Assembly (NCBI GenBank): GCA_945910005.1
Contig: OX246743.1
Location: 40,417,461 to 40,481,460, forward strand
Reading direction: 5' to 3'
DNA: 64,000 nt
Source: Isoperla grammatica
Taxonomy: Eukaryota > Arthropoda > Insecta > Plecoptera > Perlodidae
Of this stretch, positions 45,213 through 57,602 are shown piece by piece (positions within the stretch are counted from its first letter, which is position 1; each line of letters begins with the position of its first letter). The translations under genes were made by a program, and so were the position numbers. The notes below the pieces were generated by a model, which saw only the letters and a list, made by a program, of their open reading frames with translations, did no database searches and had not been told where the DNA came from.

Positions 45213-48212
45213 CATGCTGGCTCGGGCTTGAACTTTAACTCTCGTATGTGCTGTAACTGAAGAACTTCAGGGATGTAGTGACATGCAGACTCTTCAGTGA
45301 TGTACTGAAGAAATCGGTGAATTAGTCTGCGAACTTTGAGGACATAGACACTTACATTTAAATCAACTCTGTGGTTTCAGTAGTTTTAAGTAAAGAATAT
45401 ATGTTCTGCCTTTAACTTGACCATGTACTTGTTAGAAATATTGTTGTAGTAAAAACATCATTTCAAAGGTTATGAGTTGGTAGAATTGAACGTTCATTGC
45501 AGAATGCGATATTTTGGAAATTATATATAAAGTTATAATTTTCTCACATTGTTTAGGCCTTTGTCTGGTGCGAGATTTGAGAGTGGAATTCTGTCCATTA
45601 CTGTTTGATGACTATTTGGTAATTCATTGTTATGGGTATTCCAGACATGTTTTTCTGTGTTATTATATCCATCAAATGACATATCTGAAGAGTGAACCTT
45701 AAATTGAGTCTTATGAAATGATAATAAATAATACTAATTTGTGTCAACTTATACCTTAAATGTTACGTTTTACATTCACACTACGGAAAACTGTTATTAG
45801 CGTGCAAGATAATAGTGTAGGGGTACATATTTTTGATATTGCTTTAATATATCTTCCACCGTTTTGTTTAGTGAGTACGAAGTTTTTTGTCTGGTGTTTT
45901 AAAACAACTTTTAGTGTCAATTTAAGAAATAATTCATATGCTACCAAAAACTGTTTGTGACATAATTTTGTCATAACTTCTTCGCATAAACTAAGGTATT
46001 AATTATCTGTGTTTAACGACGTAATCGACTACTAGGTCATTAAACGTTGGGGAAGAAGATTGGAGGAGGAGGAGGAGGAAGAAGAAAAATTAGATTTAAA
46101 CGGGTAGATGGATCGAAAGGGGAATTGATAGGACCTCATTTCGTCGCCTCTTACGATAGGCAGAGTCACGTTGGGCCGAATTCTACCCTGGGCCAAGACG
46201 GGGTAATGTGACTTCACTGTAAAAAATATAAACCTTCACACTTTCATGTTGCTCGCTAATGATAGTTTCCACAACTGAAGTCTAAATCGTAATATTGACG
46301 AAATGCGTTGTCCAAATTCATATTATATTTTTAACATTACATTATTATTCACTATTTAAAGTTAATTCTTCACAAATGCCATTATGATATTTAGTGATAA
46401 AAAATCACGGCTGGAACGCAGTTGTTATTATTGTGGTTGTTCCACGAGTGTTTGTGGATGTAAAGTAATTTTTGACTATGGACAAGCATTGTTACTTTAA
46501 TTCTTAGGCTCCAGATAATTGACCTCGCCTGTACTTTTTGCTCTATTTTAATGTCCACTTTTTTGTATTGTTGTTAAATGCTCATGGTATGATTCCATTA
46601 AATTTCCTTCGTTTATAGACGGAAGAAGTAATTACGTAGTAATTCTTGACATTTTAAATATTTCTGTATGGTATTGGTGTATTATGTAAACGGTGACTTT
46701 GGAGCTGTCATAGCATCGAACCACATTAGAAATGGGAATAAATACAAATTTATTTAGTATGTATGAAGTAATAATTTTATTAGTAATACTTTAGATTCTC
46801 TCATCTGGTTATGTAAATTATTAGTTCAATTGTAGAAACGTTAATTTTTTTAATTCAATGGTAGGTATTCCTTAATTTGAGGTATTTGTACAGATTTGTT
46901 TATTTGTTATTACTGTATAAAACTATGAGTTGGGTAATGTATCTTGTGGGTATAAATTATCACGGTATTCATATATTATGGTATCTAGCTAGCATGTTAT
47001 TAAAAAATCGGACATAACATTAATTGTCCTGGTAAGGGTGTTCAATAATATTGATTTGTTTTTATCGATTTTTAAACCAATACTTTAACACTAGAGATGT
47101 AGATTGTATTTTACACGAAATCTTTCTGAATTCATTTTATTCGTATTTTGTTACTGATGGTTTATTTCAGAGGGACTTCCATTCTGATGTTCATACCATA
47201 TAAACATGTTCATATAATCATGTTTTCTAAAGACAAGGTCTAAGAACTATGACGAAGTTTTGCAGATGGAAACGAATTTTAAAAAATGTATTGATATATT
47301 ATGCTGTAAATGTGAGTGCCTTATTTATTTTCCCGCTTTATATATTCGTGGTACCCATTTTGGGATTTAATTTTAATTGCATTGAACATAATGCTTGTTA
47401 TGATGTATCTTATGAAATAAAATACTGTTTGTGAAATTATGCTAATTTTTAGTAAGATTGTAATGTAAGAATATTTTAGCAATGTTTATCGGCTTGCTTA
47501 TCATATTGATTCATGAGAAGATTATCGAATGGAATTTGTATAAAAAAGTATACAGTTTTGAATAAATTTGGGTTTATCATGGTTTATAAACAGCGTCACC
47601 AGTTTAATTATTTAAAATTTTACCCTCTTTATTGGTGATTGTAAATCTGATCAAGCCTACCATATGAACACACTCAATTGTTTCTCTGTCTGCTTAACAA
47701 ACTAGGTATCAAGATGAGATTGGTTCTATAATTCGCCGTTTTGTGTATCAACTCGATATGTATCCCTTAAAGTTATGTACTCTCTTTCTTTCTCATTATA
47801 ATATGCAGGCATTTCTCTTATGAATACTTTGCTTCCCGTAAATGTAATCTTCTACAGCTGTGAGCAAATTTTTAGTCTTAGGGAAAAACAAAATTTTGTT
47901 GTAACTATGTTACATTTTAGTTGTCTTCTTAGTCCTTGGTCTCCGTAATAACGTCTACCTTTAACAACTACTATACTAAAATCGGGGCTACTCGCCATTA
48001 AAAAGGGACGTTCACTCCAATGTGGCAAGCCGTAATCTATAATCTATCTCGTATTGTACCCAAAATTAGTCCTTTCTTTACAAAATTAATTAAGTTAGGT
48101 AATTGGCAATAATTCAATCTTTCATATCAAATCATGTGAGGTGCCGTTCACAAAATAAACAATATATTTTCATAGTACAGTTACAATTAAATATGAACAT
48201 TTTCTGTTTCAG
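45213..48212. other. 3-kb intron without supported exon
   Basis: It holds a GGA-repeat stretch (about 46,060-46,085) followed by what looks like a dispersed repeat (about 46,090-46,205), otherwise AT-rich unique sequence. Confidence 0.45.
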
Positions 48213-48538
48213 GAGGACTTCTGTCGGCACTTTTTCCTTCAGGTTACAATGCAAGTGAAGAACCAGGATCTCGCTTTGTTTGTCCGGCTTGCTTTAGACA
48301 GTACAAGTTGCGTGGCAATTTAAACTATCACATGAGACACGAGTGTGGGAAAGATACCGAATTCGTGTGCAAAGAGTGTAACAAGAAATACAAGAGCCAG
48401 CGGTCGTTCAACAGACACGCCATGTACGAATGTGGGAAAGATCCACAGTTTCCGTGTACAAAGTGCTCCTTCCGTGCGAGATACAGACACGATTTGACCA
48501 AACATATACTCAAAAGACATTTTTTAAATAGCAACTGA
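48213..48538 (+). CDS. lola: lola terminal exon, three fingers
   Basis: The acceptor TTCTGTTTCAG is followed by two bases and 107 codons to TGA. C2HC fingers lie at residues 23-44 (CPACFRQYKLRGNLNYH) and 52-73 (CKECNKKYKSQRSFNRH), and C2H2 at 81-102 (CTKCSFRARYRHDLTKH). Linkers ECGKDTEF and ECGKDPQF carry Asp where most have Glu. All ligands present. Confidence 0.92.
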
Positions 48539-49498
48539 ATTGAATTGAGCCTCGTGAGCCTTTCTACGTTTTAAACGTTCTTCCAGTCGCAAGAGAAGTG
48601 ACTCCTGCAGGGAACCATATTATTAGTATTATTTATATTTATTGTGAAAGCTCATAAGGTGCTCATATTTTAAATTTGACATAGTTTAAAGTGCCACTCG
48701 CTAGTTATGTAACCACCGGCCGACATAACAAATATGATTGATTATAAATAATATTATATGAAATAAATAAATATGATATGATTGTCGGGTTGTCACGGTG
48801 GGGGGGGGGGGGGGGTAAGGGGTGGTCACATAGCGATGGAGGGGAACGTCAAACTAAGAAAATCTTAAGTCGAACACACTTAAATACAAAGCTGTAAGTG
48901 GAGCTAGGTCTCAAATATCTTATTTACAATGATGGTTCTCCTTTCTTCTAGTCAATTTCTCAAGAAAGCTCAAACTTGGGTTGAAGTCACTCCCAATATT
49001 GATAGCTAAATTAGCATCGTATACTCGACTTCTTGTATCAAATATAACTGGTCGAGAACATTGTAATTTCTGATTTCAATTGTGTTCTCTCAATCTGGGG
49101 ATGTAACTACAGTTATTAATATTGTCTTTATTTGTTGTGTAATAGTATTGAACTAATAAAATTAGTTTGAAAATAAAATATATATTATTTATTTATTTGA
49201 TTAAATGTGTTATTATAAGGGTACTTTGGTTTCCTTTCCACTTGGGTTCCTTTCCAGTTGTCCATGTTACCTTTATTTTGTCTTCAAGTGTGTGTTCAAC
49301 AATGGATTACACGTATGATAACATATTAATTAACCCATTTTCTTAGTTGGGGACTGTTGGGATTGTTGGACTTATGCAGACATCGCTTCGTTGCGGTGTG
49401 TACTTTGTCAAACACACTCCTGCATATCTTGGTAAAACTTATAAAATACTTCAATAAAATACACTTATTTTGTAATCTACGTGATCATGTGCTTAACC
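48539..49498. other. Intron with poly-G run
   Basis: A pure G run at about 48,799-48,814 and AT-rich sequence; no exon. Confidence 0.45.
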
Positions 49499-49634
49499 GC
49501 ATTTATAGTTGTCCCCTATCCTTAAGGGACCTGTTGTTGCTAGGTAACAAATTGCATGCATGTTATTTCCCACAAAGAAAACAAATCCTGAGCAACAACG
49601 GGCGCCCCTAGGGGTAGGGGACGACTATGAATGC
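49499..49634. mobile_element. MITE with ATAGTCGTCC-type terminal repeats
   Basis: GCATTTATAGTTGTCCCCTA at the left faces TAGGGGACGACTATGAATGC at the right. The internal GAAAACAAATCCT and GCAACAACGGGCGCCCCTAG segments recur at 61,110-61,190. Confidence 0.65.
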
Positions 49635-49710
49635 AATCCTAGATGAGTGACAGATCTTCTTCACAGCAGAACCTCAGTTACTCATTCCTTCCAACATTTC
49701 TGTGTTGCAG

Positions 49711-49940
49711 AGACGAATGACCTGTGGTTGACCGTGGGAGGCCTATTCCGAAGTACAAAGACGGATTCTCCGTATAAATGTACCCAGTGTCACCGTAGCT
49801 ACAAACACCAGCCGTCGTTTCACAGACACATCACTTTTGAGTGTGGGAAAGAACCACAGTTTCAGTGTCCTCATTGTCCCTATCGTGCCAAACAGAAGGG
49901 ATCCCTCAAGTCCCACGTCTATCACAGACACAAAGTATAG
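49711..49940 (+). CDS. lola: lola terminal exon, two fingers
   Basis: After CTGTGTTGCAG, two bases and 75 codons run to TAG. The short leader TNDLWLTVGGLF precedes C2HC at residues 23-44 (CTQCHRSYKHQPSFHRH) and C2H2 at 52-73 (CPHCPYRAKQKGSLKSH). This is the textbook two-finger lola tail with linker FECGKEPQF. The MITE at 49,499 ends less than 80 nt upstream of the acceptor. Confidence 0.94.
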
Positions 49941-50990
49941 TTGCTCACAATGTGTGGGTTAACATGTGAACTATCTACAGTGGTGGGACTGTTTTAATAA
50001 CCGTTTTACCAACGAACATTATTTTCGTCATTGATGCTTTCGAATGGATGTTGATTAATTTATGATCTGACGATTATTTGTTAAGACATGTTCCTGTAAA
50101 AATTAAACTATGTGGAGGCCAAATACGCGTGGAGATTGTTACTGCTTCTGACTTGGCAGCAGAAGCATCCATACAAATAAAGAAAAAAACTATACTTGTG
50201 TGAGTTTTATTCTTGGTGGTGGAGCCTTCATGGAAAACCTCCCTTTTTTGTAAAACAGTTTCATCATCCATAATACAACCATTATTACCATATTCGATGA
50301 GAACTTGGTGCAATTGTCAATCAATATCGGTATCTCGATTATTAGAAGTTGAATTAAGTTAGGAGAGTTCATAATCAATTAATTAATAAACACATTCTGT
50401 GCTTTATTATATTTCAGTACTTTATTTAAGAGTTTTCCTACTCATATCTATTAATTGATTAACATATCATGTTGTAATTGGTGTGTGGATGTAAAACTAA
50501 GGTATACCAGTTTAAAGTGAATGACTTATCCAACTCTGATTTGCAAATGGTTCAATAGATATAATACCTTTACTCGTTGGTAATAAGAGCACAATATTGC
50601 AACAATTTTGAAGATATCCATTTGATCCTTCGATTTGGCATAAACATGAATACACATGATTATAACTTGCAAAGGTGCATGGGATATGTGTCAGTATCAT
50701 GCTACAGTAGTTGTTTAAACACTAAACAAGATTACCAACCTACTGTATGCTACACTTTGATTCATTATGCCACTAGAATCAAAACATACTAATTACCGCT
50801 TTTATTTTTGGCATGTGGCATGTATAACTCTGATAACATGGATGGAAAGAGCACCGATATGTCAAGATCTTAGTCCTAATTCCATTCGGGAAAACATTAT
50901 TTATTTCTATCGCTTTCCATTGGTATTTTTATGTTTGTTCTCATTTTCCCTGAATGTTCTGTTTTGTAAACATACATATTTTGTTTTCAG
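49941..50990. other. Intron/3' flank
   Basis: AT-rich sequence, no exon or repeat recognised. Confidence 0.45.
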
Positions 50991-51241
50991 CTGTGTTCTC
51001 TGTTTCAGACTTCAGACTTTGGTCATCGTTTGTCAGCCTGACCGGCAGTGTACTTCCAACTCCGTCACCGTTCCAGTGCGTCGGCTGCGAGAGAAGCTAC
51101 AAACAGAAGTGTAGCTTGATGAAACACGTCAAGTACGAGTGTGGGAAAGAACCTCAGTTTCGATGCACTCTTTGTCAGTACAGCTCGAAACAGAAAGCTC
51201 CGTTGCAGAGACATTATATAACACACCATAAACCTCCTTAG
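50991..51241 (+). CDS. lola: lola terminal exon, two fingers, tandem acceptors
   Basis: Two acceptors, TTGTTTTCAG (exon from 50991, 82 codons) and CTGTTTCAG (exon from 51009, 76 codons), lie 18 nt apart and both keep the common phase. I give the longer form. C2HC at residues 29-50 (CVGCERSYKQKCSLMKH) and C2H2 at 58-79 (CTLCQYSSKQKAPLQRH) follow, with linker YECGKEPQF. The distal acceptor gives a leader DFRLWSS-like start more typical of other exons, so either may be the main one. Confidence 0.9.
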
Positions 51242-53062
51242 TGGGAGAAGATACTTGTATCAATATCGTGGGTTGTTGCTCTACAGCATATATATTGTCG
51301 AATATAAGATTTGGTCTAGTCATGCGAAATGAAGGACGTAAGTTCAGTAACTGCAACTGAAACTTAGCTACAATAGTTGGTATTGCATAGGTGGAGAATT
51401 TTTACAAGTAGCCTACTTAATTTGATTCAAGAATGTTGGGAAGTTGTACAAGTACTCATTTTCATGTATGGACGTTAGGAATTTGTGCAAATACTCCTTT
51501 GATTCATGAACTGAACTTTAGGAAGATGTGGAAGTACTCTTTTTAATTCGTGATCGTTGTGAAGTAGTGTACTTTCTTGTTTTGATTCGCGATTATTGGG
51601 TTTTTGTGCAACTACTTCTTAATACACAAACATTGTGAACTTTTGGGACAAGTGCTTCTTTTATATTTTCGAATGTGAGGAAATTTTGTAGCTGCTTGTC
51701 TTGATTCACAAATGTGGGAAAGTTATGCGAGTGATTTTTATTTGTGATGCGCGGAATTTATGTGGGCACTTACTTGATTTGTGATGGTGAGAAAGTGTGT
51801 GGCTAGTCAGATGTTTAATGTTGGTGATCTCATGTCTGCTATTTAGCTCTTCTTTCGAATGAGATGTACATGTGTAGTGCCACATGATATATAAATGCTC
51901 ATGTATTGTTGTTACATGTGACATGATTTGATTTGATTTGATTTGACATATACAGCCAAGTGTAACTATTACTAAATTCACTCAGCACCGAGTACTTGCG
52001 GGTACGCGCATTACATAATATTTGATGACTCCTTCCACGTATGTACATTGTATGTATGGTGTAATTAGTGTTGTTTGGTGTGTTTCTCTAAACAAACAAA
52101 GAAATTAGCAATTTGTACTACAGGACTGATTATAATAAGGGCATGCCTTACATTGTAAAAATAATAATTTGAATTATAATTCGAAAATAAAACCAATGTT
52201 TACCCTATTTATGGAGTGTACTATTGGTACTAGTGATAGAAACGTTACTTGTATTTCTTGACATACCTTGTCCTCATTGAAGAAATGTATATCCTGTCGT
52301 ACTTTCAAACACACGAATGTTGGGGTAGAATATTCTTTAACGATATCGTTAGTGAATGTAATGTAAAGATCGATGCACTAACAAGTTAGAAATAAGTGGG
52401 CTCATAAATGTCGTAAATGACAAGATTGTAGGTGTAATTTAAGCCCGATATTCGAGCTTGAAAATCGGTAAGTTGTTTGTAATGTTGGTAATATTCGTAA
52501 ATTACTTTATTCTCTCCAACTCCTTTACACTTTGTTGACTCAGACGTAAAACTTCACAAGACGTTCCTTGCTTTTGGTGAAAAAATGTGACATATCTGCA
52601 ATTGTGCATGGTATTACCTGAAATATAAACAAAAGTTTCGATACGTATGAAACGTATAAATAGTTAGTAAATAATTTTTTAAACTATCAAAATGCTGTTC
52701 TTTTCTTTCAAAAAAGGCGTGGTAGCCGTGATTGTTTTTTCTATTTGGCGTGTGATTATTCGTTTTTAAATATACACGCACTGTGTCTTTATTTGTACAT
52801 CTTAAAGGAACTGTGCACAATTTTAGGTACTTTTGGTCACGAACGATGATATAAACCAAGTTCTAAAAAATGACTACCCTTGCAGAGGTTTGGAATAATT
52901 GCTCCTGAACCTTATGCTTAAGGATATTCCCTTCTTGTATTGCAGCCATTATTTGAATTTTGTTGTATGTAGAAAATTCCTTGCACATTGCAAAACTATA
53001 GTTAACACCCCTTACAACTAGTTTTAGTGTAACTCTAATATGTTGTCTTCGTTCTGTTCCAG
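51242..53062. other. Intron/3' flank
   Basis: Around 51,370-51,800 short variants of TTGATTCGTGAATGTTGTG recur as a degenerate repeat. No exon. Confidence 0.4.
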
Positions 53063-53346
53063 ATATACTTTCCTTGCAATTTCTGAACGTCCATAACCCT
53101 AGTAGACGAAGAAGGAATCCCTTCGTGCAGTGTCCCACGTGCCACAAGACTTACGGCCAGCGATGTACTCTCAATCGTCACCTGCAGTATGAGTGTGGGA
53201 AAGAACCTCGTTTTCTGTGCCCCCAATGTCCGTACCGATCGAAGCAGAAAGCCCCCCTAGTGAAACACATCCAGAGACAACACACACCAGAACTACCGTT
53301 TAAGACAATGGTTATCGGCATGAAGCCTGACTTGAGTTTGATTTGA
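53063..53346 (+). CDS. lola: lola terminal exon, two fingers with long C-terminus
   Basis: After TTCTGTTCCAG, two bases and 93 codons run to TGA. A basic leader (NPSRRRRNPF) precedes C2HC at residues 23-44 (CPTCHKTYGQRCTLNRH) and C2H2 at 52-73 (CPQCPYRSKQKAPLVKH). A 20-residue tail follows the last His, longer than in neighbours. Linker YECGKEPRF. Intact. Confidence 0.93.
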
Positions 53347-55379
53347 GGCGGCCAAAAACTTAACACTTAGAATAATAGGTAGAAAAAAATTTGAAACTCA
53401 GAAATTAAACTCGATTGCCAATGAACATATTTAGATAAGTGTTTCGAGACAGAGTTTATTAAGTTGGCTCTTCCGAAGATGTTCCAACGAAGTAGGTAGC
53501 TAACAAGTAGTCAGTCCGTAGTAGGCTATATCACACTGAGACACAGCCCAAGTATACAGTAGCTGCGTGATAATAGTCAGTAGTCGAGTTGTTGAATCAA
53601 CTGGATGGTTACCGCATCTGCAGATTAGGAAGTCTTCTTTTTTTTTTTTATATATATAATATACTTTATTAGTAGGTTTTAAACAAAAAAAATACGTACA
53701 GAATGTGGAAATAAACACCTGGGGAAAAATCCCTTAAACTTTCAACACTATAGTAAACAAGAATAAAGGTAAATTTGCTTTTTTGCACAAAAAGGCTGTT
53801 TTTAGCAGGAAAAATTACTTTAAAAAAAACCTGCTGCACAACAAGACGTGAAAATAATTATGGAACTTAAATAATAAGGCAGAGTTTAGTAGTTAGTCTC
53901 CTGGGCTGGGTGTAGCGCTAACCGGCGCTGTGGCTCTCTATGCCTGTTTGCCACGTCACTGGCGGACTACACTGTACCTCCACTCCAGGGTAAAGCAGAT
54001 GCGGTAAGCGTGCAGACTACCACCACTCTCGAGAAATATACCTCTTCCTCAACTTCCCCCTCCCGACGCAGCTAACGCGTTAAAGGTTGAATTCCCAAAA
54101 GACGACCGCAAACGGCGACAACGACCCAGCGTACGGTATTCAGTCGTTGGCTACGCTCAGTCTATGAATTAATATTATAATATAATACGCGTGTGTGTGG
54201 ATTTTCAAGTGCTGATAATAGATAGTGTGAAATGAATATTGTTTGTGGTAGGTATGTTTGGAAGCGAATGCAACTCAACACTTAACGTCGTTTCCACTTG
54301 TTTAACTGACGTAATTGCATAGTATACTAATTTCATTTTGTATTAAACTATTTAGTTCCTTGTTTTATACTTCCTATTTATATTAAGCATAAGTAATGAA
54401 TTAAATGTGTTTCTATCTTATCAGTATTAACATTAACATTAGTAATGCCAATGGAAAAGCAAAATACTAATTAGAACTGTCTGTATTCAAGGTGTAAAAA
54501 ACCGAAACCGAAATGAAATTATTGTGTATTGATCTTATAAAGTTTTGTAGTTGTTTAATAAACGTAATGTATTTGTAATGTTTGATTGTGTACTGTTATT
54601 TCATTAGCTTCCTGAATGAGATAGGATGTTAGGATGTTCTGTTCCCCTTTTCACTTTTTGCACAAAATAATATCCGATCTGTTTCTCTTTACCGCCTTAT
54701 CAGTTATCAAATATTTTCATTATCATCATTATTATTATTCAATCGCTATTAATATTTCTACTTAGAACAGTAATCCAGAATGACATCGCATAGGAGTATT
54801 GGAGAAATTCTTTTTTTGATGGAGTGGAAAGAAAATGGCTGCTGCAATAGAAGAAAATGTTACATTGTTGTAAATACTACACGCTACGTACTCATTACAC
54901 ATACTTGTAAATTATTTACCGAAATGTTGTGTTTTATTAATAAAAATAACTTTCTTTGTTAAACATATTTCCCCTTACTCCTTGAAGTGATGTTTCTTTT
55001 ATTGATTCCCTGAGAACGATTTAAGATAATGAAAAAAGGATACATACCAGCTACTTGGTTTTGTATCAGCTGAACAATTCATTTGAATATTGTCATAATG
55101 TATTTGTTACGATTGTCATTTCAATACTTAATTAATCATAAATTATTGAATTAAATAATTCATTATATAAGTAACAATCGTAAAAACTACAGTATTTGAA
55201 CGGTTTTAAATTCTTTTTTTAGCTGATACAAAGCCAAGTTCTGGGTATGCAACACCTTTTCAATCTATTTTAGTGTTCTAAAGATATCAATAAAATACTT
55301 TTGATTTTTCGTGGTTTGATATTGCAAGCAACCTACCTTGTTACACCATACTAACATAGTTTTTCTTTACATATTTCAG
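53347..55379. other. Intron with CpG-rich segment and inverted repeat
   Basis: A more CpG-rich stretch at about 53,900-54,200 contrasts with the AT-rich surroundings. The dispersed inverted-repeat element (copy 2) lies at about 55,085-55,330. Confidence 0.4.
55085..55330. repeat. Dispersed inverted-repeat element, copy 2 of 3
   Basis: TTGTTACGATTGTCA and TAACAATCGTAA are opposed. They are followed by TTTTAGCTGATACAAAGCC and AAGATATCAATAAAATAC, shared with the copies at 21,885 and 58,030. The element ends about 50 nt before the next exon. Confidence 0.5.
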
Positions 55380-55627
55380 GGACATGTTTTGTCAATAACC
55401 TAGGCCAAACGACTCCAGGTGTGGCCAGAAGAGAAGATACCGTCTTCCAGTGTCCAAACTGTCCTAGATCGTATAACAGACGTTACAACCTTAACCGCCA
55501 TCTTAATTACGAGTGTGGCAACAGCCCGCGGTTTCACTGTTCGTATTGTCCTCACAGAGCCAAGAGAAAGAGTAGCCTGGAAGTACACATGCTCACACGT
55601 CACCCCTTTGACTGTCCAAACATGTAG
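55380..55627 (+). CDS. lola: lola terminal exon, two fingers
   Basis: After ATATTTCAG, two bases and 81 codons run to TAG. C2HC at residues 24-45 (CPNCPRSYNRRYNLNRH) and C2H2 at 53-74 (CSYCPHRAKRKSSLEVH), with an unusual linker YECGNSPRF in which the normal GKEP is GNSP. The core NxRxNLNRHxNYEC matches the exon at 58,322, and the two also share upstream intron sequence, so they are paralogous duplicates. Confidence 0.92.
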
Positions 55628-57300
55628 TTCTCATGGGCATGCGTACACACACACACAGCTTATCTACACTCTACACTACCTACGTTATACCCTTGCTCTC
55701 ATTGCTTAAATTATTCCACAGAGCTGGACGATCAATACTAAATCACTGAATACCCCTACTTTATTAAAATGTTGAAGTAGTAAATAAGACTAGATTCCTT
55801 TAAAACGTGCTTTTACATAACTTATTTCTAATTAAATATTATGATTTATAGAGATGTTGTGTTGACGATTCGAATACTTTTTTACCATTTTAAACTGCGA
55901 TACATTGATGCTTTGCTGCTCTTATTTTAATATTGTTGTAGTTGTACTAAAACCGTGTGTCAACAGATGTTTGAGAAATAAATGTTATTTTCACATATTG
56001 TGTTATTATTTAACTCTGAGAGGGATCATGGTTTCTCATTGTTAGCATTAGTCAGTATAGCTGTGTTTTGTCATTTTCCATACGTCTCTCGAATAGAGAA
56101 AAACCTCATCCCCTAGAGACTTTAACTCTCTATTTTATGGATATTGCTTACTTTAAATAATGTATTAATTATATATTTTTTAAACAATTGTTAGGAAAAA
56201 ATGTTAATTCAAACTTTGCAACTTTTGTGAAATAAGAACATTACATTATAAAACACAAAGTTTGAAGGTTGAAGGTTGTTCCCGTATTTAGTGGAATGAA
56301 AAATAAAAACAATGGGTATTTACTAATAGCACAGATAAAAAATTGTACGTAAATAACGTACGTAGTGAATTTGTTATCTATGCTACTAGTAATGTAGACC
56401 GATGAAAACCAAACACAGATATTGTTTATGAAATTTTTAGATATCAAATTGGAGGAAAGTGCCTCGATCAAAATAAGTGTCCTACCACGAGAACTCATAA
56501 AACGCACCCAACTCAATGTGGCCGCTGAAGAAAAAGAAGAAGACGATGAAGAAGAAACACATCAACAACAAAAACCACATGAGCAGAGGAAGAAGGAGCC
56601 AGAAACAAATATGGCAATCAAAAGATCAAGATGTTACCTCTGCCCTCGTTCCAAAGACATTAAAATGAAATCGTTTTGCAACAAGTGCGAGAAAATTGTG
56701 TGTAAAATGCACTCGCAAAATATCTGTGACAGTTGCCTCTCTACTCAGTAAACGTATCATTATTCTTAAACTTATTATTTTTATTTGTACATATATCTTA
56801 TTACAAACCGTAAGCTTCTTTCTACGTTAGACCAATCCTGTTTGATCTGTATATTTTCATAAATAAATCAAGTGTGAATGATTCAAAGTATGTGTTGGGT
56901 ATACTTTCAGTCATAGTGGCAGCCTCCACTCACCTATTTTATGTCCTGAGGTATAGAGTCGTTTATAGAGAAACAAACCACCTCTCTCTATCATGTCCTA
57001 GCATTAAGATTCAAGCATAGAGACTGATACCTGACAACTCTATCATGTCCTAGGCTGATGTATGCATATAATACATAATATATGGTTGTCTAAATATGTT
57101 AGTCGCAGTCACAGTACACTATTTTCTAGAAGTGCTTAACGATGCATTTTATTTTGGATGGCATATGCATGTTTATATTCTGTATAATGGTGTGATTTGT
57201 CGATGTCAAAGTAATAATATTGAACCTCTATTATATCTGAAACCAGGCACGAGTTTCACTTATAAGATCGTCAACTAAATTTCCAGACTGGTTGTTTCAG
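55628..57300. other. Intron with piggyBac-like fragment
   Basis: The only recognisable content is the fragment at 56,422-56,751; the rest is AT-rich sequence. Confidence 0.4.
56422..56751 (+). pseudogene. piggyBac-like transposase C-terminal fragment
   Basis: An open stretch of 109 codons ends in a Cys-rich segment RCYLCPRSKDIKMKSFCNKC then EKIVCKMHSQNICDSC, the spacing of the C-terminal Cys-rich domain of piggyBac (PGBD4-like) transposases. Upstream are VLPRELIKRTQL and an acidic/Gln-rich spacer. No DDD catalytic core is present, so it is a 3' fragment. Recognition is by pattern memory. Confidence 0.55.
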
Positions 57301-57515
57301 GCTTTGATTGGCTGGCTGAAAGTGACCCCGGATCAAGCTTCGCGTGCAAAGGCTGCCACAAGATCTACAAGCACAAACAACATCTCAGCAGGCATCAAAA
57401 ATACGAGTGTGGGAAAGAACCGCAGTTTCAGTGCTATAAGTGCTTACGACGGTTTACCCAGTCGGCTTCTCTTCGGAGACACATTGTGAGGAGTCATATA
57501 GGCTGCCAAACATGA
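57301..57515 (+). CDS. lola: lola terminal exon, two fingers
   Basis: After GGTTGTTTCAG, two bases and 70 codons run to TGA; this is the shortest two-finger tail here. C2HC at residues 15-36 (CKGCHKIYKHKQHLSRH) and C2H2 at 44-65 (CYKCLRRFTQSASLRRH) are joined by YECGKEPQF. The last finger is of a more general C2H2 type (CLRRFTQSASLRRH) than the CPYR form of neighbours. A longer open frame in another register here has no finger content and is a shadow. Confidence 0.93.
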
Positions 57516-57596
57516 CTTAAAGACAAGAACACTATTTCTGAGTAGTTTCTCAGTGCATACCTTGAAGTAACTTGAAGTTGTAGCACAGTCGTACAA

Positions 57597-57602
57597 AATA
57601 AA
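57597..57602 (+). terminator. Polyadenylation signal
   Basis: AATAAA 82 nt after the stop of the exon ending at 57515. Confidence 0.55.

Noticed and set aside
57292..57489. 65-codon open frame overlapping the exon at 57,301 in another register
   Set aside because: It lacks fingers; the correct register read from the acceptor at 57300 gives two intact fingers.
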